Source: Anisus vortex
Lineage: Eukaryota > Mollusca > Gastropoda > Planorbidae
Reading direction: 5' to 3'
Assembly (NCBI GenBank): GCA_949126835.1
Contig: OX421500.1
Location: forward strand, 14,726,681 to 14,790,680
DNA length: 64,000 nt
In this document: piece by piece, positions 45,641 to 57,509 of the stretch
Layout: every line of letters starts with the position of its first letter
How positions within the stretch are numbered: position 1 is the stretch's first letter
Program-made: the position numbers and the translations under genes
The notes under the pieces: generated by a model
Database searches by the model: none
What the model saw: the letters and a program-made list of their open reading frames with translations, nothing else
Told to the model about the DNA's origin: nothing

Positions 45641-46194
45641 TTTTCTCTTTTTTACTTAGTTCGAATGAACATAATTCGATGATAGTAAATAAGCCTACTA
45701 TAGAATTAATTGGTGGGAAAAATACTTGAATGCAAAACAGTTTATATTTGGATATTTTTCTCACACTAGTAATATAGTGTAAGGCGTAAGCAGTAAAGGT
45801 ATTTACGGCTTTTATAAGTACGTAGTTTTAGTGTGTGCACCTGTTGTTGTTTACACATAGCATAAATTATGTTTTCGGTCATTTTTCTCTTTCATAAAAA
45901 AATTTATAAAAAGGTAACTAGTATGAAAAACATATTTTGATAAAAAGTTTATTTTTGGTGTCTTAAAAATCTGCTATATTCTAAATTTTCACTATACAAT
46001 CAGTACAAATGTACTGATTTATACTTCCTGGTAATATACAATCTGTTTTTCTTAGATCCTTTTGCTAAATGTCAAGTCACACTATTTTTCTTCTTTTGTA
46101 TGATATGGAGAATAATAATATAACTGTTTAAATTGTTACATTGTTTACATAGTTGTTTCCTTTAAGCTAAATTATTTGATTGTGTTCAGCCAGT

Positions 46195-46394
46195 TTATTT
46201 TATTTTATTTTTAGATAAGCCAACGACAAGAAAAACTCTGACTACAGAAGCAGAACAAAACACAGGATGGGATATATGGAAATACTAAAGAGAGAGTCAC
46301 CAGTAAAAGAGGCAGTTATATCAGAAAGAGAGACACACAAAGAGGAGGAGTCTAAAGACAAAAAAGAAGAAATAACCAACGCAATCAATTGATT
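46195..46394. other. Lysine/glutamate-coding stretch, probable LINE linker
   Basis: Codons for K and E dominate just before the reverse transcriptase relic. It may be the linker between endonuclease and polymerase of the same LINE, but no motif proves it. Confidence 0.3.
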
Positions 46395-47480
46395 TCTGAA
46401 AGAAAAAAAAAAGGTTTCAGATGCGACAATTTGAATACAGAACTATTCAAATCAGATCTAGAAGAAGCAGTTAAAACTCTTAGTGTCGCTCTTCAGGGCA
46501 ATATAGGCCAAATCTTTAGTCTCAGAAGACTACACAAAATGAACTATCATCAATAATCCCCCTCCCCCCCTAAAAAAAAAGGCACACCAAATGATTGGCA
46601 GGGCATCAGGCTTCTATTAATTCTATCAAATACTATAATAAGACGGACCGCTTGATTTGATATTTCTGCTATTTGATAACTCGAAACACTTAGTTTCGGA
46701 AATTCAGATCGCTATAGACTTCCGGTTTAGTTATTCACTATGATTTATTCAATGGAAATTTTAAGATTAAAATCAAAAGTTGTATACAGCAGAAACATTT
46801 AATGCAGTTGAAAGAGAGTAGAAGTCATTTAAGACAGCTTTATTGATTGCGCAGGGAAATAAAGAATATATTATAGGCAAGCGGACCATCTTATTATAGT
46901 CTTTGATAATTTTATTTGAATCTAAGCAGATACTCGCCAATGTAATTTGTAATAGATTGTACGAAGCTATTGATAAAGTTCCGAGAAAATAACAAACGTG
47001 GTTTAAGGACAAGAATGAATCGTACAGAACATATATATGCACAGCGAAACATCATTGAGCAATGTGCACAATGGCAGAAAGAGCTTTATGTTGATATTAT
47101 TGACTTTGAAACAGCTTTTGGTATTGTCTACCAAGACACTTTATGGCTCATCTTGCGAACTTTGTCTGCCTGAACATATTATTATAATGAGAAGCTGATC
47201 AAGAGTCTTTAAGCTAATGCTGCTGCGCGAAAGCAAGCGACAAATGGTTGAAGTGGGGACTAGAGATTGTCAAGGTCGTGTGATGTCTGCATAACGTTTT
47301 CAATCTTGTGATTGACTGAGTGATGAGAAGAACACCAGAGACATGAGAGAAACTGGTAGTAGATGGACGATGATGTCTATATTAGAGAGTTTTGACTAAG
47401 CTTTTACTAGTCGTGTTTTTAAAATCGACCATTTTCTAATGATGGCTTCACTGGTGTATGCTGCAAAGATAAACATTAGA
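46395..47480 (+). pseudogene. LINE reverse transcriptase relic, split by a MITE
   Basis: Before the MITE the frames give DNLNTELFKSDLEEAVKTL and TPNDWQGIRLLLILS, the region ahead of the polymerase ('DxLxAELxK..., DWxGITLLS'). After it come KQILANVICNRLYEAI, TRMNRTEHIYAQRNIIEQCA, ELYVDIIDFETAFG (motif A) and RRTPET. The GTTEQI-FVLRNIIEQC-like run is distinctive. Multiple stops and shifts make it dead. The MITE at 46628-46904 is inserted between LLLILS and KQILAN. Confidence 0.7.
46628..46904. mobile_element. MITE, GGACCGCTTGC family, copy M2, inside a LINE
   Basis: Left end AAATACTATAATAAGACGGA plus CCGCTTG, right end GGCAAGCGGACCATCTTATT plus ATAGTCTTT. It splits the reverse transcriptase coding region, so it arrived later. 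Confidence 0.8.
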
Positions 47481-47484
47481 GAAA

Positions 47485-48900
47485 TACGGCATGGCATTTC
47501 TATGAGATAACAATCTGAATTTCTAAAAGCTCCGCTTGTTTTACAATAAATCAAAATGTTATCTAGTTATTTGTTCATGCTTAAAACTCTTCAACAGACA
47601 TTGGTGACAGTTATACGAGCAAAACCCCAAAATAATGATCCTATGGGAATTTCTTAGGTGGGGAGAAGCACAGTAATGCATGTGACTGCTGAGGCCGCAC
47701 CCTATGTTACGAGATACGCCTTTGTCGACGTGTCGCGGGAGTGGCTAGTCTCGGACATGATCTTGATGTTTTTCTCACATGGTCCACTCCTTAACATCGT
47801 AACACCCTGGACTAAAGAGTCGGAATAGTCGTCCATTTTGTTTTAGAGACATTTTTAAATCGGTGACAGGTATATTCATTCAACAACTCACAATTAACAG
47901 GATCAATCATATATATTTTTAAAACAGTGGGTCAATTTCACTGGTATTTTAGATGGAAAAATCTATCACAACAAGTTTCATAAGATATAAAGCTTTCTTA
48001 TCTTTTTAAAGATAATGGCCAACTGATAAACTGGTAAAGAACAATGGATGGCCGCATCTATACCACGGGCTATAGTTGAGTAACCAATGTACAAGAGCCA
48101 CTTCTTTATGTTATTTGCTCAAAATATTTACACAGCATTACTTTAAGATGTGTATTTGTTTAGTTTTTTTTAAATACTGTTTCACTCAGGAAATATACTA
48201 GGAGACCACAATGTTAACCCTAACAAAACCATTACCACAGTAAAAAAACAAAACAACTATCATCATGTTACTTTATTTAAGAAGTACTTTCATTATACAT
48301 CTACGGGGGAAAGATGTTCTAAACAAGGAAATTTTGTTTCAAAATAACCACATAGACAACATCACTTAAACCACTTGTGAAACTAGGTTCTAACCGTGCT
48401 TATGTCAAACTGTTTCGTCTTTGTTCAAATCTCTCACGTCCGCTCCTCTGTGCTCTTCTCCCCAGTGTTGTTATTTAGCAAGCAGGGGCGATAACCAAGT
48501 GAAATTGTATTTCTTGTCTGACGGATGTACTTTTGCGAGCGTGGGATGTTGCACAGATCCTAATCTTTGTAAATTATGACAATAGTGTATTGGATACAAC
48601 TTGACTTCTAATTCTGATTTGACACAGGTTTGTAAAATGAAAAAAAACAACTTTCATTATGTGGTAGTGTGGCTCGATTTGTTTAAGTTATTAAAGTGCT
48701 CAAATCTATACACTTTAAATGTTAAAAATTATGCAAGCCAAACTCTTTCATTGTTACAAATGAAATCGGTCCAAAACTGTCAATTTTGACAATTATATCG
48801 GTCAACATCTTTCAACGTTGACACCTTTTTGGGCTAGGTAGACTTGGCGGCGCCCATCTCCTATTCAAGTCGGCGGTTATTTTTTATTTATGATAGTCTG
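47485..48900. other. Unassigned stretch
   Basis: No gene recognised. Confidence 0.4.
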
Positions 48901-48957
48901 CATCATGGGTCTAACCCATGATGTCGAGCTCATGAGACGAGCTCTTTGTCGACTTTG
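48901..48957. repeat. Paired perfect palindromes
   Basis: CATCATGGGT, a 3-base gap, and ACCCATGATG (48901-48923) form a hairpin with a perfect 10-bp stem. Directly after it GAGCTC occurs twice around ATGAGAC, between GTCGA and TCGAC. Confidence 0.8.
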
Positions 48958-48959
48958 CT

Positions 48960-49396
48960 ATCCAGCTTACATCGGCAAAAATCAAATGTGTATTTATTTC
49001 TATTACTTCGATTTCTATGCGATATAATAAATAAAATGGTTAATGTTTATCTGAGTAAAGCCTAAGTTGTAATCTAGGATATGAATTATTATTTCGCCAA
49101 TCTAATACACGAGGAATAAAGCATTGTCTTGTTCACACCTTCACGCTATTACGTAGTATTTGAAATGAATCATTTTGTACAGTTTTTTAAATACGTTTTC
49201 TTTTGTTTAAGACACAAACTGTATACATATATTATACAGAAATTGTGTGTTTTAAAACGAGTTTTGAAAAAAAAATAGGATATAATATAATTTTATTGAC
49301 TTGACAAGTATCTCTTACCATTATAAAACACACCTATTTACTAAATGAATTTTGATGGATGTGTGACATTAGACTAGGTGGTGTTACCTAAGTTAT
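48960..49396. other. Unassigned AT-rich stretch
   Basis: Nothing recognised. Confidence 0.4.
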
Positions 49397-49818
49397 GGGA
49401 CGTCCATAAATAACGTATCACACCTAGCGGCGAAAAGGAGTCAAAGATATGTCACGATACATGAATTAGAGACTAGGAGGGATGTTTAAACAATGTCACT
49501 TCATATGGAAACAACTTATATACATCTCTTATTTAAATTTACACTCTAACAAGTTTTACTTAATTAACTACAGCTATTACAATGTTTATTTTCCTACTTA
49601 TACGACATTGAAAGAAACAAAGGAAATTGAATCATGCTCATCTTGAAATTGGAAATATGAATTTCATTTTTATGGTTTAGGATGCAGGGCTAAATGACGT
49701 CATACTAAAAAAAAAAAGAATGGGTCAGGAGATGACGCTTTGTGACGCCTTACGACAACGGTTTGATATGGTAAGAGAAAGGGAACAATGATCAGGTTAC
49801 GTCATTTTGGACGGCCCC
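49397..49818. mobile_element. MITE, GGGGCCGTCC family, 422 bp
   Basis: The left end GGGACGTCCATAAATAACGT and the right end ACGTCATTTTGGACGGCCCC are inverted repeats around GGGGCCGTCCA and ACGTCA. A shorter relative lies at 25865-26000. It abuts the left edge of the following LINE relic. Confidence 0.7.
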
Positions 49819-49829
49819 TAAGTGTACCT

Positions 49830-50405
49830 TGTACTTCCAATTCACTTATAACATCAGATAGGGCGCTGTGAGTCAGAAATCAAAGCTAGAATCGCCCAAG
49901 ATAAGAGTGCTTCCATGAAGATGAAAAAAAATATATTAAAAAACAAATCATAGCAATAGCGACAAGAAAAAAAAAGTACTAAAGTGATGCATAGAACCAA
50001 TTTTATTATATAGCTGCAAAGAATGGGCAGTAGACAAAAAATAACTACATATTTGGAAAGGGCAGAGAATCATGTGCTTTTATAGAAGAATGCAGCGAGT
50101 GGCATGGTCAGAAGCATCTAATGTGGATATGCTCAAAATGTCAAAAGCTAATAGAGAATTAATTGTAAAGACCATGAAGAGGAAATCAACTTTAGTAGGC
50201 CACATAATAAGAAAAGATAATAAATCGAAAACATCATAATAACTGGAAAGCTGGAGGGAAATAGATTTAGAGGAAGACATAGAAGGATATTAGATGATAT
50301 AACGGAATGGCTTTGTATGGTAAAAACAACAGAAATGCTAGAGTTTGGCAGAAGAACACATTCGTGGAAAGACATGAGCCACTACGTCAGATGGCATGGC
50401 ACCTT
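49830..50405 (+). pseudogene. LINE ORF2 C-terminal relic
   Basis: In order: CESEIKARIAQDKSAFMKMK, ATRKKKVLK (shifted), EPILLYSCKEWAV, RRMQRVAWSEASNVDMLKMS, KANRELIVKTMKRKSTLVGH, then shifted GKLEGNRFRGRHRR and TEMLEFGRRTHSWKDM. These are the thumb and post-thumb segments of a LINE ORF2 whose family plan is 'WRRM.RISWT...GHVxRxxxLEN'. Stops near 50237. It may belong to the same lineage as 46395-47480. Confidence 0.7.
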
Positions 50406-50409
50406 ATGA

Positions 50410-50649
50410 TAACGATAAAGACATTAGAAATTAAAAAAAAAATCACCCCAAAAAAAATATCTAAAGAAACGCAAAGAAAATAACTGATGAAAAGGAGCAG
50501 TGGTACAGTAACTGGGACAATTCTGACAAGGGCTGAGATGTGTGGCAGCATCTGAAACAGCCCAATTCGTAGAAATAAAGATGGATTTGTCTGTTTTGTA
50601 AATAGCAGCAGGAAGAAAATATCTTTAAAATGCGCATGATAGTATAAGG
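50410..50649. other. Unassigned stretch
   Basis: AAA-rich sequence without a recognised feature. Confidence 0.4.
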
Positions 50650-51870
50650 TCTGTCACGATTCTGGACTGAACCGTAACCTTATTAGCACTCATGGATAGA
50701 TCATAGCGCAGAAGTAGTGTAGAACTAGAAACATAGGTTAGCGTAGAGTTAGATTAGGGAGTAGAAAAGTAGCCTGAAGCTATTACCTCCTCCCTCCCTC
50801 ACGCAATAGGAACACCTTAACCACCCCCTTCTTCACCTGTTCTTTAACCCTCTCTGCACTCTTTCATTCCCGTATTCAGAGTTTGCTAATTGATTCAGCC
50901 AATTAGTATTACACTATTTGTATGTGTGATTGTATGTGTGTGTATTCTTTAATGTATGTATATATACATTCTATTATGCTGTCAATTATGATTCATGTTG
51001 TATTTGGATAGTAACTACTCATTTATTTTGCTAATCTCAGCATACACGTAAAACCCCCTCCCACATGTAGAAACCCCCACCCACCTGTAGACACCCCCAC
51101 CCACTGCTACACCTTTTTCATTATCTCCCCTCTTCGTCCCCTACTCAGCGCCCGTGGGCATAGCCCTTGATCCACTATTCGTAGTGACATCTGGAGCGAA
51201 GCGTCTCGCACATACAAACAGGTCCATCAAGGGAGATAAGTCATTATCTTATCCTTTGTATCTCCGTATACGTCTACACCCCCCCCTCCGCCCTGGGCCC
51301 CACCCCGCAAGTCGGCGGTATCAATTGTTCACCTACACTCACCCCTAATTTTCCCCACAATAGTCAATCTTCTATGCAAGTATATTTCAAACCAGCTAAC
51401 CAGAACATATGTAATTCTAAACTAATGTAGCTATCCAATCAAATTGACCACTGATCACGTGACTAAAATTCAGGAAAGCGCGCTTAACTAGGTTTAGGGC
51501 ACTTCAGCTCAAGCGTTAGGCGGAGAAGGTTGTTCGATTCTAGCCTCCACTTATTCAGTTTGTTCCATAGGATATACCGCCTGCATGTGTATAGATAGAT
51601 ATTTTGTCAGTCTAAGTATTTTCATGAACACAGCTACGTTTGCCTAAATTTTGGATAACCTAGCAGTACCATGTGTTGAGTGTTAACTGAAGCCTGGGCA
51701 AATTCATATATGTATCTTGCCATTGAGTGAAGAATTGAAATGATAATAAACACCTGAACTTAACCAGCGATTTATTTGCCTACTTAGAACTATTGTTGTG
51801 TCCGTCCTAATATCTAACGAGCCAGAGAGAGAAATAATAATTATTCCAGGGCGATTCCAGTCACGGTAAT
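50650..51870 (+). mobile_element. Possible solo LTR or other long repeat (tentative)
   Basis: The block differs from its surroundings by C-rich patches (51052-51110, with a 20-bp CCCCCACCCAC unit three times) and starts TGTCACGATTCTGGACTGAA. A GATAATAAACACCTGAACTT segment near 51738, followed by a TTGTTGTGTCCGTCC stretch, resembles an LTR polyadenylation region. I could not find a second LTR, target duplication or internal coding sequence. Confidence 0.25.
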
Positions 51871-51875
51871 TCATA

Positions 51876-51887
51876 CCCCCCCCCCCC
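51876..51887 (+). repeat. Run of 12 C
   Basis: Homopolymer followed by a C-rich stretch to about 51940. Confidence 0.9.
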
Positions 51888-51944
51888 GACGACCTGCCAC
51901 TACTACCCCACTCCCCTACGACTCCGCACCCCTCTCATCGCCCA

Positions 51945-52439
51945 ACTTCTGCCAGGTTGATGTCCTAATCGTAAACACATCCTGACAAGGTCCATCCCTC
52001 CAACCAGTATGGAATCTGTGCGGGGTGTAATCGTCACCAAGTTACTTTGGTAACATTTTGAATTCAAAATTTAGCGCACAAACATCTTATAATTTTTTTC
52101 AATCTCAATATTTACATTATAAAAGAAATAAAGAAAAGCACAAAAAAATAGTTTAATATTTGATTAATAAAACTATTTCAAAGTTAGGTAAAATATTGTT
52201 TGCTCCTCTTATTAAAGTCTGTAGTTTTTTGTTGTTGTTAAACACATTAAAAAAAACAACAACAAATTGTAATAAAAAAAAGGAAATGGGACCCGACAAT
52301 TATTTTAACATCTCTTCTATTAAGTATACCTTGTCTACATCTGATGCGTGGAGAGAGTAGAACTGATGCATGGGCAACATCAGCATCTCTTTAACACCAT
52401 GCCCAGGCTTGCGACCTGGAGATGACACTCCAGCTTTGC
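51945..52439. other. Unassigned stretch
   Basis: No gene found. Confidence 0.4.
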
Positions 52440-52730
52440 TATTTAGCGTCGACAAATCACAGAAAGCAGCAGTTACCGACTAAAGCCATCTGCTGCAGAG
52501 GGCAGACTTCGTCCTGTCGAAGAGGCTGGAAGAGCAAAAAAAAGTAATAAACATAAACTGCCTCTGACCAGCTCCACGGTTCGCTTTCAAGTGCCAGAGA
52601 TGCGACAGAGCCTAATGATAGGTCCTCACAGTCACAGACACAGTTAATGCTGTGGGGCTAGCGCTGTCACTGTAGCGCAAATCTAATTGTCTTCCGAGAC
52701 TAAGGAGCCAAAGAAGAAGAAGACATTTCT
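52440..52730 (+). pseudogene. LINE ORF2 C-terminus with zinc finger remnant
   Basis: One frame gives QRADFVLSKRLEEQKK, another FAFKCQRCDRA and, shifted, IGPHSHRHS. This is the CxxC ... IGLxSHxRxC finger at the end of the same lineage seen at 16196-16512. It ends in a GAAGAAGAAG tail. Confidence 0.55.
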
Positions 52731-52734
52731 TTAG

Positions 52735-53625
52735 TTGAGAATGTCGTTGTACTGGCCACACAATATCTCTGTAAACCAATTTGCTTCACTATATCCGCGA
52801 TCCACACGTGGTCATTTGGGATAGAATACCTACTGTATAACGTCTAGCTAAGTATCAGTAGACTGTATGTGCGATGGATTAACGTATACTTTGTTAAATC
52901 ATCATCTTCGAAATACTTTTCTTCTGGCAATTGATCGACTAATTTTTTTATTCAAAGGCAAACGAAATCGATTACAATCATGCAATCTCTCATGTAATCG
53001 AGCTTAAAATCGGAGCTTTGACAATGGACATGTTGCCGATGACAAACAGTTTTTTCAAGTTTACAATCACTACTCCTCTTCACCTTGGAAGACAATTTCT
53101 TATTGCTGTTTTTTTCTTTTTTAAACAGGACACATTTTTAAAAAATGAAGGGAGGGGGAGATGTGTGTTTATTTAGAATGTCCATCAATAGATTTTGATG
53201 GAGGATTGTTAGAATATAAAATTATATTCTATTTACAATTCACTACGCGTTTCTTTTTTTCAGGAAGAAGGTTAATCTCCGGATTTATCTAACGGATAAA
53301 TACGAAACACAATTTGCTTATAGGTGTTGTTTAATTATATTTTACAGCCTGAGAGATCTTACATATTACATTACGTAGGTTCTAATGGGCACATTGAAAC
53401 ATTCTGTACTCATTTTAAATATGACACTATTTCGTGGTTAAGTGGATAGACAAACAATCAGCGCGATGCAGTAGCACACAGGAAGTACAAGGCTAACACT
53501 TCCGTAAACTGTTTTTGAAGGGTCGGCGAGAGTAGAAAGTTTTGTATCGTCTGTGTCAACAACACAAGGCGTTGTATTGTAAACTTCCACATATTCCATT
53601 CTTAATTCTTATACAGGGATAGTGT
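52735..53625. other. Unassigned AT-rich DNA
   Basis: No gene recognised. Confidence 0.4.
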
Positions 53626-53627
53626 TG

Positions 53628-53812
<185 letters not shown>

Positions 53813-54500
53813 AGTTTCTAGGTTTAGTGATTTAACTATTGATGTTAATCTTGTCAGTTGTGACTATTTGCCGAACGTTGCAGCTCTTTTCTCAGTTTGT
53901 TATAATTTTTTGAATGTTTTCTTTAGTTGATGGCTCCCATACATATGATGATGTCAGATACCATTTCAGTTGCATATTCTTATTATATTAAATTATGTAA
54001 AAGTTCCTTTTATGAAGCCTACTATTTTGTTAGATTTGTTTATTATTTCCTTAATTATAAATAAGTGGATTCCAAGATAACCTATCATGTATTAATACTC
54101 CTTTGTACTTTGCATTTTTAGTTTGAGATAGTTCTTTACCATAAATGAAGTAGTTTGTTAATATTTCTTTCTGGATAATCTTATCAGTTGGGATTTCTCT
54201 GGGTAAAAAGACATAATCCAGTTAGATTTCCATTTGTGTATTTCATCTAGGTCTTTTTGTAAAAGTTCCCTATCTTTTCAAGTCTTTATTATTCTATAAA
54301 TATACAATCATCTGCAAATAATCTTACTTTTGTTCAAGTCAATAATATAAAATAGAAATAGTATGCCCTTTGAACAGTTGGTTGTAGAACTCCCGAGTTT
54401 ACAGTTATTGGTGGCGATTTAGAGCCATTAATTATTACAGTTAGTTCTCTACCTATCAGAAAGTCTTGAATCCACTGGTATAAGAAACCAAATAATTATA
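53813..54500 (-). pseudogene. LINE reverse transcriptase fragment, copy H
   Basis: The minus strand reads YQWIQDFLIGRELTVIINGS, then PPITVNSGVLQPTV (motif B region), KVRLFADDCIFIE (motif C with both Asp, 54293-54331), and the RNPN...NKLLHLW thumb region. Further down come sequences shared with copy F. Stops and shifts are frequent. The downstream C-terminus and tail are missing because the ATCT array begins there. Confidence 0.75.
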
Positions 54501-54504
54501 TAGA

Positions 54505-55050
54505 GACTGCGAGTACAAATATTGATCTACGCAAATAATCTTTACACTATAATAAATAACCCTAATTGAATTATCGATACAATCCTAAACAGGCTTACAT
54601 TTTGAAAACTGTTTTAATTGAATATACACATAATATAAAAGTGTAAATGAATAAATATATAACACCCAAAGTGAGGATATGACTAAACATATATAAACAA
54701 ATAAACATAGCACAAATTGACCAGCTTATTTGTGTAAACTTTATATACATTTATATATACTATATTGTATTGAATAGGCTTTTCGGATTAGTAAGAAAAA
54801 AAAACATGAAAAAAAAAAAATTAAAACTTTTTTTCCTAGGTTACACTTGAAACAAAAAAGTGAGAATTTCCCACTTTAAAAGTTTATCTCATTTATCCAT
54901 TTCTTTATTCAATTTATTTTTTAATGACCATTTTGTTACCTACTTACTAAAACTTAGTATATCCAATTTAGCCAAATAGCTACTTGGCTTTTTTACCTAC
55001 AAGTAACCCACCATTTCACCCACACACCTAGACACGCTTTTTTACAGTGT
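54505..55050. other. Upstream region of the GPCR gene
   Basis: Very AT-rich with no recognised coding exon or TATA-type promoter. Introns or a 5' UTR exon could lie here. Confidence 0.35.
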
Positions 55051-55089
55051 TGACTTTAACTCTTTTAATAAACATATTTCCATCACCAG
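55051..55089 (+). promoter_or_regulatory. Probable 3' splice site before the GPCR start codon
   Basis: A pyrimidine-rich run (TTGACTTTAACTCTTTTAAT, TATTTCCATCACCAG) ends three bases before the ATG. It would join a separate 5' UTR exon. This is a prediction. Confidence 0.45.
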
Positions 55090-55092
55090 ACG

Positions 55093-57509
55093 ATGGACAT
55101 TCCAGGAAACATCACCAACGCCGATGTTGACGGCTACTACATGAGAAGGGCGCTATGGCCGGCAGTAGTGTATACCGTCCTCCTCATGACGGTGGGCACC
55201 TTTGGCAACATCCTGGTCCTGGTGGTCTACAGGCGGCAGTACCGCAAGAGCGTGACCCGGATGTTTATCTTCGCGCTGGCGGCCCTGGACATCGGCAACT
55301 GCCTGATCACCATGCCGACTGAGCTGGCCATACTGATCCGGTTCACTTCCTTTCCTTCTTCTTCCTGGTGCAAGATAACCAGATACCTGACCTATATATT
55401 CAACGGAAGCAGTTCCCTTATCCTGATAGCCATCGCATTGGATAGGTAAGTCTCAATAGATAGAAATTCTCAAATACTTCAATAGATTTCATCTAAACTC
55501 TGTTTAATCTCTTTATGCCGTAAGTTTGTTCCTACACACTATTATAATTTGTACTTTACAGATACTTCAAAGTATGTCGGCCTACACATCAAGGCATTGA
55601 CATTGACAGAGCAAGGGTAGTGTGCTATGGGTCAATGCTCCTTGCAGCCTTGCTGTCCATTCCCGCCCTGGTCATCTACGGCGACATGGTCATCCCAGTT
55701 ATGGTGAACGGCGACCACGTGAGCATGCTTCCGTTTGACACCGAACTGGTGAACACATCTACGAAGATAATGAACTCGGAAGGTGGTACTCAGGTTATTA
55801 TTAGAGGCACCTTTTGTCTCTTGACCACCGATTACATAGACAGTCTTTTGCCGACGTTTTTCTACATCGGTATGATGTGCCTCTATCTCATCCTCATATT
55901 CTTTGTCATCTTCTTCTACAGCCAGGTGGCAAAGACTATGTTTGTACTCACCCGAAAGCATTCTCAAATGTTTACGTTCTACAACCAACGCTTTGTGTCC
56001 ACCCCGAACTCAGCGTTACCAGAAGTCAGCCCCGTTAGCTACAACTGCGCAACATCTAACGTTGTGATTCGAGAAGCCAGCACCTTTGACGAAGACGGTC
56101 CATATGAGCAATGCGACCAGTTGGAACAAGTATCAACAGTAGAAAACCCACACACCTATGAACAGGACAGCCTTTCCCGATTAAGAAAGCAAAATTCTAA
56201 AAGGACATTTTTATCTTGGCATCATTCACTAAGATCCAAAGACAATATACAGTCTTCTATAAAAAGCAAGCAACATAGTTTTCACAACGACCTCAACACG
56301 AACACAGCTAAAGGTAAATATAATGTTAACCCTGGTGAACTTATCCAAATGAATGGGAACGAATTGCTTCGTAGTGGCAACCCAGCCTCTTCAGACAGAG
56401 ACAAAGCCAAAAGCGACATCATAAACTTACACTGCGACATCAACTCGAATCAAAAAGTTGCTGGTGTTGGCAGCAAAAAGTTTCGGAAATCTTATAAAAT
56501 ACCAAAAATTAAGATCCAGGATACGAGCAAAAGCAATGATAGTCTAGTCCACACAGCGTCAATGAACGCCGTTGATATTAATGCTCTAAGTGCATCCAGT
56601 AACAGCCTACTGTTGCGAAGATTTAAAAGTGCTGAGAACGTAAACTCCCTGACGCGTTTAAATAAGTTGCAGATGCCTGTTTTTCCGGACTTCCACGAGG
56701 ATTTACTGCCAAAAAGCTCCAGCAGAAAACATAGAAGAGAAAAGGCTGCGGAAATAGGTCATGTTACCAAAAGTTGCGTTAATTTAGATTTTGTGGGTGG
56801 TGAGGAAGATAAGGACAATCCGCAAAGGGCTTGCTCTGAAAAAACACTAACTCTCACCAAGAAAACTTCCCCGCAGGGCAAAAAGAAGATATGCGTAATC
56901 CCACTCACTGGACTGTCTTCCAAAACTGCCCTCATGGCGCAAGATAGCCAGGGGGATTTGAATAGTTCAAAGGGTAGTAATTCGATAAAATCATCGCCAG
57001 GCGAAAAGAATAACAAATCACATCCAGTCAAAGCTGCAGAAATCCAAATAAATCAAAGCGGAGATAATCTTCACGTCACTCTAAGACCAAAGAGTCCAGA
57101 CGTTGTCTCAGCGGGACGGAACTCTCACGCATCTACGATCAGTAAGAAATCGCAAGAGGGTACCAAGCATGCCCGCTCTCCCCGACAAGAGATCGTAAGC
57201 ACCGCGGACATTCTTCAGGAGCATCACAATCGAGGCTCATTGCATCCTTTTAGGACCAGCAGAATGTTATTTACCATCTCACTTGTCTTCGTCATCAGCT
57301 TTCTCCCATTCTTTATCATCGCTCTGGTCCGATCCTCCGTTGGGTCCAGCTTTCTTATCTCTCTGACAGACGCACAGCTCGCTGCGGTCAGCATCTTCAT
57401 CCGCTCCTCCCTCATCAGCAACGCAGTCAATCCGATCATCTACGGACTTTTGAGTAGCCACTTTCGCCGTGAGTGTACTGGACTAGTCTGCTGCCTGTTT
57501 CAGAAATAG
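55093..57509 (+). CDS. Rhodopsin-like (class A) G protein-coupled receptor, spliced, very long third loop
   Basis: A plasma-membrane receptor that should couple an extracellular ligand, probably a neuropeptide, to G proteins. Exon 1 is 55093-55445 and exon 2 55562-57509, together 766 codons. A glycosylation site (NIT) lies at residue 6. By eye TM1 is about 22-46 (Asn39 of GN), TM2 57-77 (Asp66), TM3 begins at Cys93 and ends in DRY (117-119), TM4 139-159, Cys203 lies in the second outer loop, TM5 214-237, TM6 686-708, TM7 ends in NPIIY (741-745), and a Cys pair (761-762) follows. The CWxP site of TM6 is SFLP. The third inner loop spans about 238-685, polar, basic and Ser/Thr-rich, far longer than usual. 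The core most resembles cholecystokinin/orexin-like receptors; the ligand is unknown. No other gene neighbours it. Confidence 0.93.
55446..55561 (+). other. Intron of the GPCR gene
   Basis: 116 bp, GTAAGT at the start and TTTACAG at the end. Phase 2: the Arg codon of DRY is split AG/A, giving D-R-Y-F-K-V-C-R when joined. Without splicing, the frame reads into stops after LDR. Confidence 0.92.

Noticed and set aside
51490..51560. GTTCGATTCTAGCC resembling a B-box
   Set aside because: No A-box at the right spacing and no fold.
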